DNA of 5,729 bases from Candidatus Iainarchaeum sp. (GCA_021161405.1 JAGHAR010000021.1:1-5729), one strand, 5' to 3'; numbered from the stretch's first letter, positions 1-5,718 are shown. Notes: generated by a model not told the origin, from the sequence alone. Translations and numbers: made by a program.

Positions 1-1715
1 ATAATATTCTCGAATTCTTTTGGCCTTTTTGAAATTTCATATTTCTTTATCGCATTGCTAATTCCAATCTTTTGTGCCTCTTCAATTATTTCCGCGAAGC
101 TGCTTTTCTCAATTTTGCCTTTCTGCTCAGCAATCAGCAATTCCTTAATTTCATCTTTGCTCGGCTCAGCTATGCCCTTCCTTTTCAGTGCAGGCAGAAC
201 ATCCAAGAGTAAAGTGGCTGCAGTAGTAGCGTTAAATCCTTCCTCGAGTAATTCTTCGAAGAAGCAAGCGTAGTTGCTTAGCTTCATCTGGTTTGTTAGT
301 TTCTCACTTAGGCCGTGCTTTCTATACAGCTGGACGCGCTCCTCAACTGTTTTTGGCAGATTCTTTTTTAATTCTTTCAAAAGCTTCTCATCAATTTCAA
401 TTGTTGGGATATCTGTTTCGGGATACATTCTGGCTGAGCCAGGCAATGGCCTGGAGAAGCTGCTTGTTCCATCCTCCAATGCATTTCTCGTTTCTTCTGG
501 CACTTTGATAAAAGCGGTTCTGCATCTCTCCAAAACAATTTTTAGGGCTTGTTTTGCCTTTGCTTCTCTGCCAATAACAACAACAAAAGCATCCTTGGAT
601 TTATCAATTCTTAGCTTGGAAAATATCGCATTTTTCTCTGCCTCGCTAATGCCGTAGCCAGGCAACTCGTCAGAATGAATTATCCCCTGAAGATTGGTGT
701 AAGCCCTTACATAATCAGCTAGCTCTGTGCCGAAGCGTCTTCCTGGCTGCAATTCTTTGCCGAGAATTCCACTAAAACCCGGCAAAGGCAAGGCAAAGAT
801 TCTGTTGCCCTTTGCTATGTTCTTCTTGATTAAATTGGAATTAGAATCGGAAAGCAAAGGAGTTATATCCACAAATTCTTCCTTAATTAATTTAACATTA
901 GATTTCTTGTTTAAGATTTCCTTAATCTCGATTAAAGCAAGCTGTCTTTGCACTTCGTATTCAACAACTTTGTCCATTATTTGTAAATCTTGTACGCCTT
1001 TTATCTCAACCCTTGCGCCATTAGCAATGGAAATGTTTAGATCCTGTCTTATTGTTCCCAAGCCGCGCTTTGCCTTGCACGTTCTTCTAAGCACTTCTCC
1101 GATTTTTAGGGCTACAATCTTCGCCTCGCTTGGAGTTGTAATGTCTGGAGCTGTTGCTATCTCAATTAAAGGCACGCCCAAGCGATCAAGTTTATAGATT
1201 ATGCTTTTTTCTGTTTTTGCAGAAGGTCTTGCAGCATCTTCCTCAAGGACAACTGTTTGGATACCTATTCTCTTATTATTTACTTCAAGGTAGCCGCCCT
1301 TTGCAATCAGCAATGTTCTCTGAAAAGCGCTTACATTGCTTCCATCTACCACTATCTTACGCATAACAATAAGCTTATCAACAATTGTGGAATTAAGCAT
1401 CATTGCAACCTGCAGAGCAACTTTTAATGCTTCTTTATTCAAAGTATGTGGAGGTTCCTCATCCAGCTCAACAAGGCAGCATGATTCATCGAAATATTCG
1501 TACTCGTAGCTTAAGCCGCGCTGCACTGCTTGCAATGCTGCTCTGTCAAATTCTCCAAGCTCGGAGGCAGCAGCAAATAGATATCTGCGTACCTTTTGCT
1601 CTGCATTTTTGTTTGTAAGGATGGATGGACAGCTGCAAAACAATTTTTTTGTATCAAGCTGTTGATGGCATTCTAGGCCGCATTTGAGGCCAACAGCTTT
1701 ATAGTCAATGCCCAT
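1..1715 (-). CDS. gatE: Glutamyl-tRNA(Gln) amidotransferase subunit E (GatE), C-terminus cut off by window edge
   Basis: This is the ATP-dependent amidotransferase and tRNA-binding subunit of the archaeal GatDE complex. It activates the glutamate on mischarged Glu-tRNA(Gln) and amidates it with ammonia from GatD. The frame is open from the ATG at 1715 to the left edge, giving 571 whole codons. GatB/GatE-family motifs in order are GLECHQQLDTKKLFCSC (13-29), CCLVELDEEPPH (79-90), RKIVVDGSN (119-127) then FQRT, QTVVLEEDAAR (153-163), YKLDRLGVPLIEIAT (174-188), KRGLGTIRQDLN (216-227) and GARVEIKGVQDL (233-244). An insertion from roughly residue 280 to 400, with PGRRFGTELADY and HSDELPGYGI, matches the GAD (AspRS-like) domain that separates GatE from bacterial GatB. 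ARMYPETDIP follows, then a helical C-terminal region. GatE is usually a little over 600 residues, so I infer some 40-60 residues lie beyond the edge. The start is 1 base after the preceding stop, behind a strong GGAGG site. Confidence 0.97.
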   Translation of the reverse strand, partial: MGIDYKAVGLKCGLECHQQLDTKKLFCSCPSILTNKNAEQKVRRYLFAAASELGEFDRAALQAVQRGLSYEYEYFDESCCLVELDEEPPHTLNKEALKVALQVAMMLNSTIVDKLIVMRKIVVDGSNVSAFQRTLLIAKGGYLEVNNKRIGIQTVVLEEDAARPSAKTEKSIIYKLDRLGVPLIEIATAPDITTPSEAKIVALKIGEVLRRTCKAKRGLGTIRQDLNISIANGARVEIKGVQDLQIMDKVVEYEVQRQLALIEIKEILNKKSNVKLIKEEFVDITPLLSDSNSNLIKKNIAKGNRIFALPLPGFSGILGKELQPGRRFGTELADYVRAYTNLQGIIHSDELPGYGISEAEKNAIFSKLRIDKSKDAFVVVIGREAKAKQALKIVLERCRTAFIKVPEETRNALEDGTSSFSRPLPGSARMYPETDIPTIEIDEKLLKELKKNLPKTVEERVQLYRKHGLSEKLTNQMKLSNYACFFEELLEEGFNATTAATLLLDVLPALKRKGIAEPSKDEIKELLIAEQKGKIEKSSFAEIIEEAQKIGISNAIKKYEISKRPKEFENI

Positions 1716-1716
1716 G

Positions 1717-2241
1717 CTATTCCTCCAATATTAATTTCTCCCCTGGAATGCAAAACAGATTTCCAGAATAATGCATAATTACATCCAGCTTATCAATTTC
1801 TTTCTTTTTAACTGAATTTACAATTTCAGCTGTGACTAAATAATGATCTGCTTTCTTTGGTTCAATAATTTCTACAAGCTTACACTCCAAAGCAATGCTT
1901 GCCTCCGCAACTCTTGGCACAGAAACTTTTTCAGAATTCTCTTTGGCTAGATTCTCTCTAGCTAGTTTATCCTCGTTCCATTCAAAACACTTTGCACAGT
2001 TAACAGCTTGCTTTGCGAATTTCTTTTCAACGATATTCACAACAAACTCTTTAGTTGCCTTTATATTTTTCAGCGTTCTAGTATTTCGCTTTTGAATAGC
2101 TACACAAAGCATCGCTGGTTTAAAACTAATTGGCATTATCCAGCTGTAAGGAGCAGCATTCACATTCCCTTGTTTATCAACTGAAGTTACAAGTACAGTA
2201 ATCCTCGGAGCAATTAACCTCGCATTGCTTTGCTCGCTCAT
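1717..2241 (-). CDS. Flavin reductase-like FMN-binding protein
   Basis: This 174-residue protein has the pattern of the flavin reductase-like / flavoredoxin split-barrel family. Proteins of this family bind FMN and carry out NAD(P)H-flavin or related electron transfer in the cytoplasm. Visible signs are an N-terminal strand VLVTSVDKQGNVNAAPYSW (16-34), then ISFKPAMLCVAI (38-49), an R-x-T-x-x-N-I motif (RTLKNI, 55-60) and a KEFVVNI strand (64-70). These correspond to the family's FMN-cradling segments. Length is typical of the shorter family members. There is no signal peptide or membrane segment. It has four cysteines, including a close pair at 82 and 85 (CAKC), whose role I cannot assign. 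The gene sits between gatD and gatE, 4 bases after gatD and 1 base before gatE, so it is almost certainly co-transcribed and probably translationally coupled. Electron donor and physiological substrate cannot be told from sequence. Confidence 0.88.
   Translation of the reverse strand: MSEQSNARLIAPRITVLVTSVDKQGNVNAAPYSWIMPISFKPAMLCVAIQKRNTRTLKNIKATKEFVVNIVEKKFAKQAVNCAKCFEWNEDKLARENLAKENSEKVSVPRVAEASIALECKLVEIIEPKKADHYLVTAEIVNSVKKKEIDKLDVIMHYSGNLFCIPGEKLILEE
1721..1726 (-). promoter_or_regulatory. Ribosome binding site of gatE (GGAGGA)
   Basis: GGAGGA ends 5 bases before the gatE ATG and is formed by the last codons of the flavin reductase gene (Leu-Glu-Glu-stop). It is a near-full match to the archaeal anti-Shine-Dalgarno sequence. 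It fixes the start of gatE and implies that ribosomes finishing the upstream gene can re-initiate directly. Confidence 0.85.
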
Positions 2242-2244
2242 ACA

Positions 2245-2250
2245 ATCACC
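2245..2250 (-). promoter_or_regulatory. Ribosome binding site of the flavin reductase gene (GGTGAT)
   Basis: GGTGAT contains the TGA stop codon of gatD and lies 3 bases before the ATG at 2241. It equals the second part of the archaeal consensus GGAGGTGAT. The overlap of stop codon and binding site points to translational coupling with gatD. Confidence 0.7.
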
Positions 2251-3574
2251 AAGGATAATAATACAGCGAAGTTCTGCTGCTTATCTCGCCTCTTAAATTT
2301 TTATTAAGCAATTCCCTTGCTTTTTCTTTGTTAAAATTACCGAGAAGCCATGAAAGCTTAACCAATGCGACCTCTGGAAGCATGTCCTCGCATGGAATTA
2401 CACCTATCGACTGTAAATCCCTGCCTGTGCTGTAAACATTCATATTTACACGGCCAAACAAACACTGAGAAGTCATCCCAACTACACAGCCATCCTCTAC
2501 TAATTTCTTTAGTTCAGCGAATATTCTTCTGTGAATTTTGTTAAATTCGTTTGTCACATTTATAGGGGCATGGCCGAGGCCTGTACCTTCTATTATCAAT
2601 CCTTTATACTTGCGCTCCCTAAAAAAAGCTATCTGCTCTGGCATTAGATTGGGATGAATTTTGAGTAGTGCAACCTTTTCCTCAAATCTATCCCTCAATT
2701 TTAATTTCCTTTTTTTATCTTTGCGCATAAATTCCTTTGCAATAAATTCAATCTTGTTGGTTTTATAATAAACCCTTGCAATTTCCCTTGCGTTTATTGC
2801 TTTGAACGCATCTCTCCTTGAGGTGTGCATCTTTCTTGTTTTACATGCAGGCAGTATGCTGCAATAATCATCGCTTGTTGAACTATGCATACAGATTGCA
2901 ACTCCTGCAAATTCACTATTTGCAATAAAATTTGCTGCACAGCTTAGATTCATCATTGCATCACTTGAGCCGCGATCAGAACTTCTTTGGGCCCCAACAA
3001 GCAACACAGGCAAAGGCAAATCCTCTAATGCAAAAGCCAAAGCTGCTGAGCTATAATGCATAGTATCTGTGCCGTGAGCTATTATAATTCCCTCAATATC
3101 CTTCTTCAATTCCCTTGCAATCGCATTTGCGATTAGAGTGTAATGCCTAAAGCGCATATCCTCGCTAAACATGTTGCTGATTAGCTTTGAATTGTAGTTA
3201 GCAATTTCCCCGAGCTGGGGAAACATTGAAAGCAGATCCTCCGGCTCGAAGCTTGTAATTACAGCTCCTGTGCGGTAATCAACCCTTGAGGCAATAGTTC
3301 CGCCTGTATGCAGTATGGAAATCGTAGGCAAATCTTTTCTCTGTCTTAATTTCCTTGCCTTTGGCTTTCTTGGCCTCAAACCTTTACCGAGCTTCTTAAT
3401 CTTTTTAATGTTTGAAATTTTAAAGCCAGCGTTGTAACCATTGGAAAGCTTTAGGTTTAAGATTTGGCCTTCGCTTGGCAGTATCGTTCCTTTAAATTTT
3501 TCGGAATCTTTCCATAACTCTACAATATCGCCTTCCTGCAGTTTGTGTTTCTTCAGAAAACTATTTATCTTCAT
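2246..3574 (-). CDS. gatD: Glutamyl-tRNA(Gln) amidotransferase subunit D (GatD), asparaginase-type
   Basis: GatD is the ammonia-generating subunit of GatDE. It hydrolyses Asn or Gln and passes ammonia to GatE. The protein has 442 residues, normal for the family. Residues 1-60 form the small beta-rich GatD N-terminal domain (DIVELWKDSEKFKGTILPS). Residues 83-420 are a type I asparaginase fold with the GatD signature HTGGTIASRVDYRTGAV (89-105). By alignment with L-asparaginases the active-site residues are Thr93 (TGGT), Thr169 and Asp170 (HGTDT), and Lys248 in KMHTSRRDAF; all are present. GAQRSSDRGSSDAMMNL (194-210) and EGTGLGHAP (329-337) also fit. The C-terminus (GVIPCEDMLPEVALVKL, then RGEISSR) is GatD-like and rules out a plain asparaginase. 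The linker at 57-80 is strikingly basic. The ATG overlaps the end of the ligase gene by 14 bases and has GGTGA 6 bases upstream, supporting this start. Confidence 0.97.
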   Translation of the reverse strand: MKINSFLKKHKLQEGDIVELWKDSEKFKGTILPSEGQILNLKLSNGYNAGFKISNIKKIKKLGKGLRPRKPKARKLRQRKDLPTISILHTGGTIASRVDYRTGAVITSFEPEDLLSMFPQLGEIANYNSKLISNMFSEDMRFRHYTLIANAIARELKKDIEGIIIAHGTDTMHYSSAALAFALEDLPLPVLLVGAQRSSDRGSSDAMMNLSCAANFIANSEFAGVAICMHSSTSDDYCSILPACKTRKMHTSRRDAFKAINAREIARVYYKTNKIEFIAKEFMRKDKKRKLKLRDRFEEKVALLKIHPNLMPEQIAFFRERKYKGLIIEGTGLGHAPINVTNEFNKIHRRIFAELKKLVEDGCVVGMTSQCLFGRVNMNVYSTGRDLQSIGVIPCEDMLPEVALVKLSWLLGNFNKEKARELLNKNLRGEISSRTSLYYYPW

Positions 3575-5417
3575 TTTTGCTCACCCCATTAGTTGCTGCT
3601 TCTTTAGTTTTTTCTGTTGGTTCTGTTTTTATTTTGTGCTGTTGCTCGAACAGCTCAATAATTTCGTGAACAGTTGTTGCCTCCTCCGCAGAGCGATCAG
3701 TCCTTAATTTAACCATTCTCGGGAAGCGTAAAGCTAAGCCATAACCAATGTCACGGGAAGCGCAGCTGTGCGTTGGGCTTTTAGTAATTTCATCTGCCAT
3801 AACCTCAACAACATATTTCGGCTCAACCCAAAAATCTGGCTTAATCTTTGCAAAAACCCTGGCTGGTTTTTTATCAACTTTAATCTTGCTTAACATTTTT
3901 TCTAATTCAACCATTTTTTCTTCTGTCATTCCGGAACCTATCTTTGCTATAGTCTCGAATTCATCCTTGTCTGGGTTGTAGCACGCAGCCAACAATGCTC
4001 CTAAGCCGAATTTTGCTCTTGCACCTCTGCCTGTAAAGTAGCCAACAATAACCAAATCCAAAGTATCTGTGAGTTCTCCCTTATAGCTTCGCTTTAATTT
4101 TATCCAAGCGAATTTTCTAGCACCAGCAATATATTTAGCATCTAAATCCTTTGCAATAATTCCTTCGAGGCCTTTTTCAACACACTCATTGAAGTAGTCC
4201 TCAAGCTTCTTTGCATCAGAGGTTATGATCTGTTCCGTTAGTTCAATTACCTTTCCTTTCTTAATAATTCCTTCCAAAATTTTTCTTCTCTCCCTGAATG
4301 GTTTTTCCATTAAATTCTTACCGTTTAGATACATCACATCAAAGACGAAAAGTTTTAGCGGAAGCTCCTTAGATAGTTTTTCAATTTCATACTTTCGCTT
4401 TCTTTGGATTGTAATCTGGAAGGGGAAAAATTCTCCTGTGGCTTCATTCACAGCCAGAGCTTCCCCTTCAAATATGGCCTCATCCGCCTTAATCTGTTTC
4501 TTGATCGCTTCAACAATTTCCGGAAACATATGCGTAACATTTTCCTGCCTGCGCGAAAATATAAATACCTTATCCTTAGATTTATGGCACTGCAAACGAA
4601 AACCATCATACTTTGCTTCCACAGCACACTTTCCCAATTTCTTTATAATTTCTTCCGCACTCGGTAATCTCTCGGCTAGTGTGGGCCTTATAGGCACACC
4701 TATCTCAATCTTAATTTCTTTAAGCCCTTCTAAGCCTTTCTTCTTCAGCATTTGTGCAAGTTCGCCTAAATCAGGATGTACATTATACTTTGCTTCTATT
4801 CTCTCTCTAAGAAGCATTCTAATCTGATGTTCTTCCATTGAAGCGATCTTCTCCTTTTCTATCTTTTTAAATTCCTCCAGATAAATCAAAGCCAATGCAT
4901 CCATAATTGTTGGATCACCTATGCCAAGGCGCAACTCCTCTAACGGAATTCTAACAATATATCTCGCTTCCAACGGCTCTGCACTATTGAGCAATTCCGC
5001 AAGCAATTTAATCTTTAATTCCTGCGATCTAATACCGGAAGCTTTTGCAATCTTTAGGAAATTTTCATAAACCTTCTCAACGGAGAGCTTTTCCCTAAAC
5101 AAGCTCAGCTGCTTTTTATCTTTAACAAATTCTTGAGCAACTAAGCCAAGGTCTCCCAATTTTTTATATTTCTCCTCGACCTTCTGCTTTGGATAGCCGC
5201 TAACACGCGCGATTGCTTCAACAACAAACTTCTCACCTAAACCGAATTCGAGTTGCTTGTATTCTGGAGCAAGCTTACCTTGGCAGAGGTAAACAACAAT
5301 ATTTACCTCCTTTGTGCTTGCTTTTCTGAGTAGCTCTGCAAGCAGAGACATCATTTTAAGCCTCGAGCTTTCCTTTTCCAATTTCTCAAAAAATTCCGCC
5401 AATTCAGCAAATTCCAT
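3561..5417 (-). CDS. lig: ATP-dependent DNA ligase, archaeal Lig1 type
   Basis: This enzyme seals DNA nicks in replication and repair through a lysine-AMP intermediate. From the ATG at 5417 it has 618 residues, slightly above the usual 550-610. An N-terminal helical DNA-binding domain (about 1-210) carries LRLGIGDPTIMDALA (162-176) and a likely PCNA-binding motif QLSLF (103-107). The nucleotidyltransferase domain has motif I EAKYDGFR with catalytic Lys269, SRR (288-290), motif III FEGEALA (Glu317), KLFVFDVMYLNG, motif IV EGIIAK (Lys423) and motif V AWIKLK (Lys440, Lys442). The OB domain ends in motif VI, RFPRMVKLRTDRS (564-576), where the usual DK reads DR. A hydrophilic tail follows from about residue 595. 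A TTG at 5435 would add six residues, but I chose the ATG: it gives the family's usual N-terminus and lies 27 bases from a TATA-like box. First gene of the operon; its stop lies inside gatD. Confidence 0.96.
   Translation of the reverse strand: MEFAELAEFFEKLEKESSRLKMMSLLAELLRKASTKEVNIVVYLCQGKLAPEYKQLEFGLGEKFVVEAIARVSGYPKQKVEEKYKKLGDLGLVAQEFVKDKKQLSLFREKLSVEKVYENFLKIAKASGIRSQELKIKLLAELLNSAEPLEARYIVRIPLEELRLGIGDPTIMDALALIYLEEFKKIEKEKIASMEEHQIRMLLRERIEAKYNVHPDLGELAQMLKKKGLEGLKEIKIEIGVPIRPTLAERLPSAEEIIKKLGKCAVEAKYDGFRLQCHKSKDKVFIFSRRQENVTHMFPEIVEAIKKQIKADEAIFEGEALAVNEATGEFFPFQITIQRKRKYEIEKLSKELPLKLFVFDVMYLNGKNLMEKPFRERRKILEGIIKKGKVIELTEQIITSDAKKLEDYFNECVEKGLEGIIAKDLDAKYIAGARKFAWIKLKRSYKGELTDTLDLVIVGYFTGRGARAKFGLGALLAACYNPDKDEFETIAKIGSGMTEEKMVELEKMLSKIKVDKKPARVFAKIKPDFWVEPKYVVEVMADEITKSPTHSCASRDIGYGLALRFPRMVKLRTDRSAEEATTVHEIIELFEQQHKIKTEPTEKTKEAATNGVSKNEDK
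3581..3585 (-). promoter_or_regulatory. Ribosome binding site of gatD (GGTGA)
   Basis: GGTGA, within GGGGTGAG, ends 6 bases before the gatD ATG and is buried in the last codons of the ligase gene. It matches the 3' half of the GGAGGTGAT consensus. It supports the gatD start inside the ligase reading frame, with a 14-base gene overlap. Confidence 0.75.
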
Positions 5418-5436
5418 AGAGAAAAAGAGCTGCAAA

Positions 5437-5450
5437 AATTAATTTAAATT
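5437..5450 (-). promoter_or_regulatory. Archaeal promoter (TATA-like box) of the ligase-gatD-flavin reductase-gatE operon
   Basis: Read on the minus strand this is AATTTAAATTAATT. The TATA-like core TTTAAATT (5448-5441) is centred about 27 bases upstream of the ligase ATG at 5417. Archaeal transcription normally starts about 25-27 bases downstream of the TATA centre, so the transcript would begin at or next to the ATG and be leaderless. This agrees with the lack of any Shine-Dalgarno match before the ligase. No clear BRE consensus is visible upstream. The start site is inferred, not seen. Confidence 0.65.
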
Positions 5451-5480
5451 GCACTTCAGTTGGGAAAACCAAAACAAAGT

Positions 5481-5490
5481 AATTTAAAAG
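5481..5490 (+). promoter_or_regulatory. Possible divergent plus-strand promoter (TATA-like box)
   Basis: AATTTAAAAG is a TATA-like element whose centre (about 5485) is 27-28 bases upstream of an ATG at 5513. If used, it would start a plus-strand transcript near 5511-5513, running away from the ligase operon. In a region this AT-rich such a box can occur by chance, so the spacing to the ATG is the only supporting point. Confidence 0.35.
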
Positions 5491-5511
5491 AATTTCGAAA
5501 AAAAGAAATTC
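5490..5511. repeat. Inverted repeat GAATTTC / GAAATTC next to the divergent TATA box
   Basis: A perfect 7-base inverted repeat has arms at 5490-5496 and 5505-5511, separated by 8 bases (a G and an A run). It lies between the possible plus-strand TATA box and its predicted start site, where a repressor would block transcription. It could also be part of a T-rich termination signal for a minus-strand gene entering from the right. The arms are AT-rich, so chance occurrence is possible. Confidence 0.4.
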
Positions 5512-5512
5512 T

Positions 5513-5563
5513 ATGCAGGGTGATTTACTTCCAAAAGGCGAGTGCCTTCCAGTCCGGGATTAA
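5513..5563 (+). CDS. Possible leaderless 16-residue peptide, or the start of a small RNA
   Basis: An ATG at 5513 opens a frame of 16 codons (MQGDLLPKGECLPVRD) ending in TAA at 5561-5563. It is listed only because the ATG sits 27-28 bases from a TATA-like box, the leaderless spacing also proposed for the ligase. A small hairpin (AAGGC at 5535-5539, GCCTT at 5544-5548, loop GAGT) lies inside it. I recognise no family. A noncoding transcript, the leader of a gene to the right, or chance are all at least as likely. Confidence 0.15.
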   Translation: MQGDLLPKGECLPVRD

Positions 5564-5571
5564 AATTTTAA
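5560..5571. repeat. 12-base AT palindrome TTAAAATTTTAA
   Basis: A perfect palindrome made only of A and T. It could act as a TATA-like element on either strand: on the plus strand it would place a start site near 5592, ahead of the hairpins and the possible gene at the right edge. It also contains the TAA of the 16-codon frame. No further support. Confidence 0.3.
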
Positions 5572-5685
5572 ATGCTAATTCTCAGAGAAATTTCCGTCTA
5601 CGAGTTACTACAAATCGACGAAGTGCTACTTCGCGAAGCGAATGTAGCACATTTGATCAACCTTTTGCCAAAGAAACTTTCTTAA
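5572..5685 (+). CDS. Unrecognised small reading frame, 37 codons
   Basis: An ATG at 5572 opens 37 codons ending in TAA at 5683-5685. The composition looks protein-like: MLILREISVYELLQIDEV at the start, then alternating Leu/Val with charged residues, and a basic end (LLPKKLS). It could form one amphipathic helix. Against it, there is no Shine-Dalgarno match upstream, the frame runs through one whole hairpin and half of another, and the palindrome TTAAAATTTTAA ends at its start codon. It may be a real microprotein, the remnant of a longer gene, or a chance frame in a repeat. I cannot name a family. Confidence 0.2.
   Translation: MLILREISVYELLQIDEVLLREANVAHLINLLPKKLS
5619..5650. repeat. Strong hairpin with a competing overlapping palindrome
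   Basis: The main hairpin pairs GTGCTAC (5623-5629) with GTAGCAC (5644-5650) and TTCGC (5630-5634) with GCGAA (5638-5642). That is 12 base pairs, a single bulged T at 5643 and a GAA loop. A second, mutually exclusive hairpin pairs CGAAGT (5619-5624) with ACTTCG (5628-5633). A perfect 10-base palindrome, CTTCGCGAAG, lies at 5629-5638. No T run follows on either strand, so a classical terminator is not supported. Confidence 0.75.
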
Positions 5686-5703
5686 GAAGAAAGTTTCATC
5701 AAA
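5652..5703. repeat. Nested inverted repeat with an 11-base-pair perfect hairpin
   Basis: GAAACTTTCTT (5673-5683) pairs perfectly with AAGAAAGTTTC (5687-5697) around an AAG loop. An outer pair, TTTGAT (5652-5657) and ATCAAA (5698-5703), brackets it, directly abutting the inner stem on the right and leaving a 15-base unpaired stretch (5658-5672) on the left. CAAAGAAA also occurs twice as a direct repeat (5669-5676 and 5700-5707). Nesting of this kind suggests a structured RNA, a protein site or a dispersed palindromic element. The sequence alone does not decide. Confidence 0.75.
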
Positions 5704-5712
5704 GAAATTTAA

Positions 5713-5718
5713 GAGGAG
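5713..5718 (+). promoter_or_regulatory. Possible ribosome binding site of a plus-strand gene beyond the right edge
   Basis: GAGGAG is a fair Shine-Dalgarno match 11 bases from the end of the window, which closes in AATAT. If the next base is G, an ATG would begin at 5728, 9 bases after this site. The following gene is not visible, so this is a guess from spacing only. Confidence 0.3.

Noticed and set aside
55..1618. Several plus-strand open frames of 70-156 codons opposite gatE
   Set aside because: They are antisense shadows of a strongly conserved gene, have no recognisable motifs and lack convincing start signals.
1895..2095. Plus-strand 66-codon frame opposite the flavin reductase gene
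   Set aside because: Phe/Ser-rich translation typical of the antisense of a Lys/Glu-rich gene; no support as a gene.
2246..3574. Plain L-asparaginase instead of GatD
   Set aside because: The extra N-terminal domain, the GatD-specific signature after the first catalytic Thr and the nearby gatE identify it as GatD.
3441..4827. Plus-strand frames opposite gatD and the ligase, including one of 200 codons with hydrophobic stretches
   Set aside because: Hydrophobicity comes from reading the complement of Lys/Glu-rich codons. The minus-strand genes carry complete family motifs.
5418..5435. TTG start giving a ligase six residues longer (MQLFFS)
   Set aside because: The ATG at 5417 gives the standard family N-terminus and fits the leaderless spacing. 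The TTG would lie upstream of the expected transcript start.
5513..5580. tRNA, split-tRNA half or box C/D guide RNA in the spacer
   Set aside because: No T-arm GGTTCRA pattern or cloverleaf on either strand. GTGATTT is a poor C box and no CTGA D box follows.
5619..5703. Intrinsic terminator or CRISPR array
   Set aside because: Neither hairpin is followed by a T run in either direction, and the repeats differ in sequence with no regular spacers.
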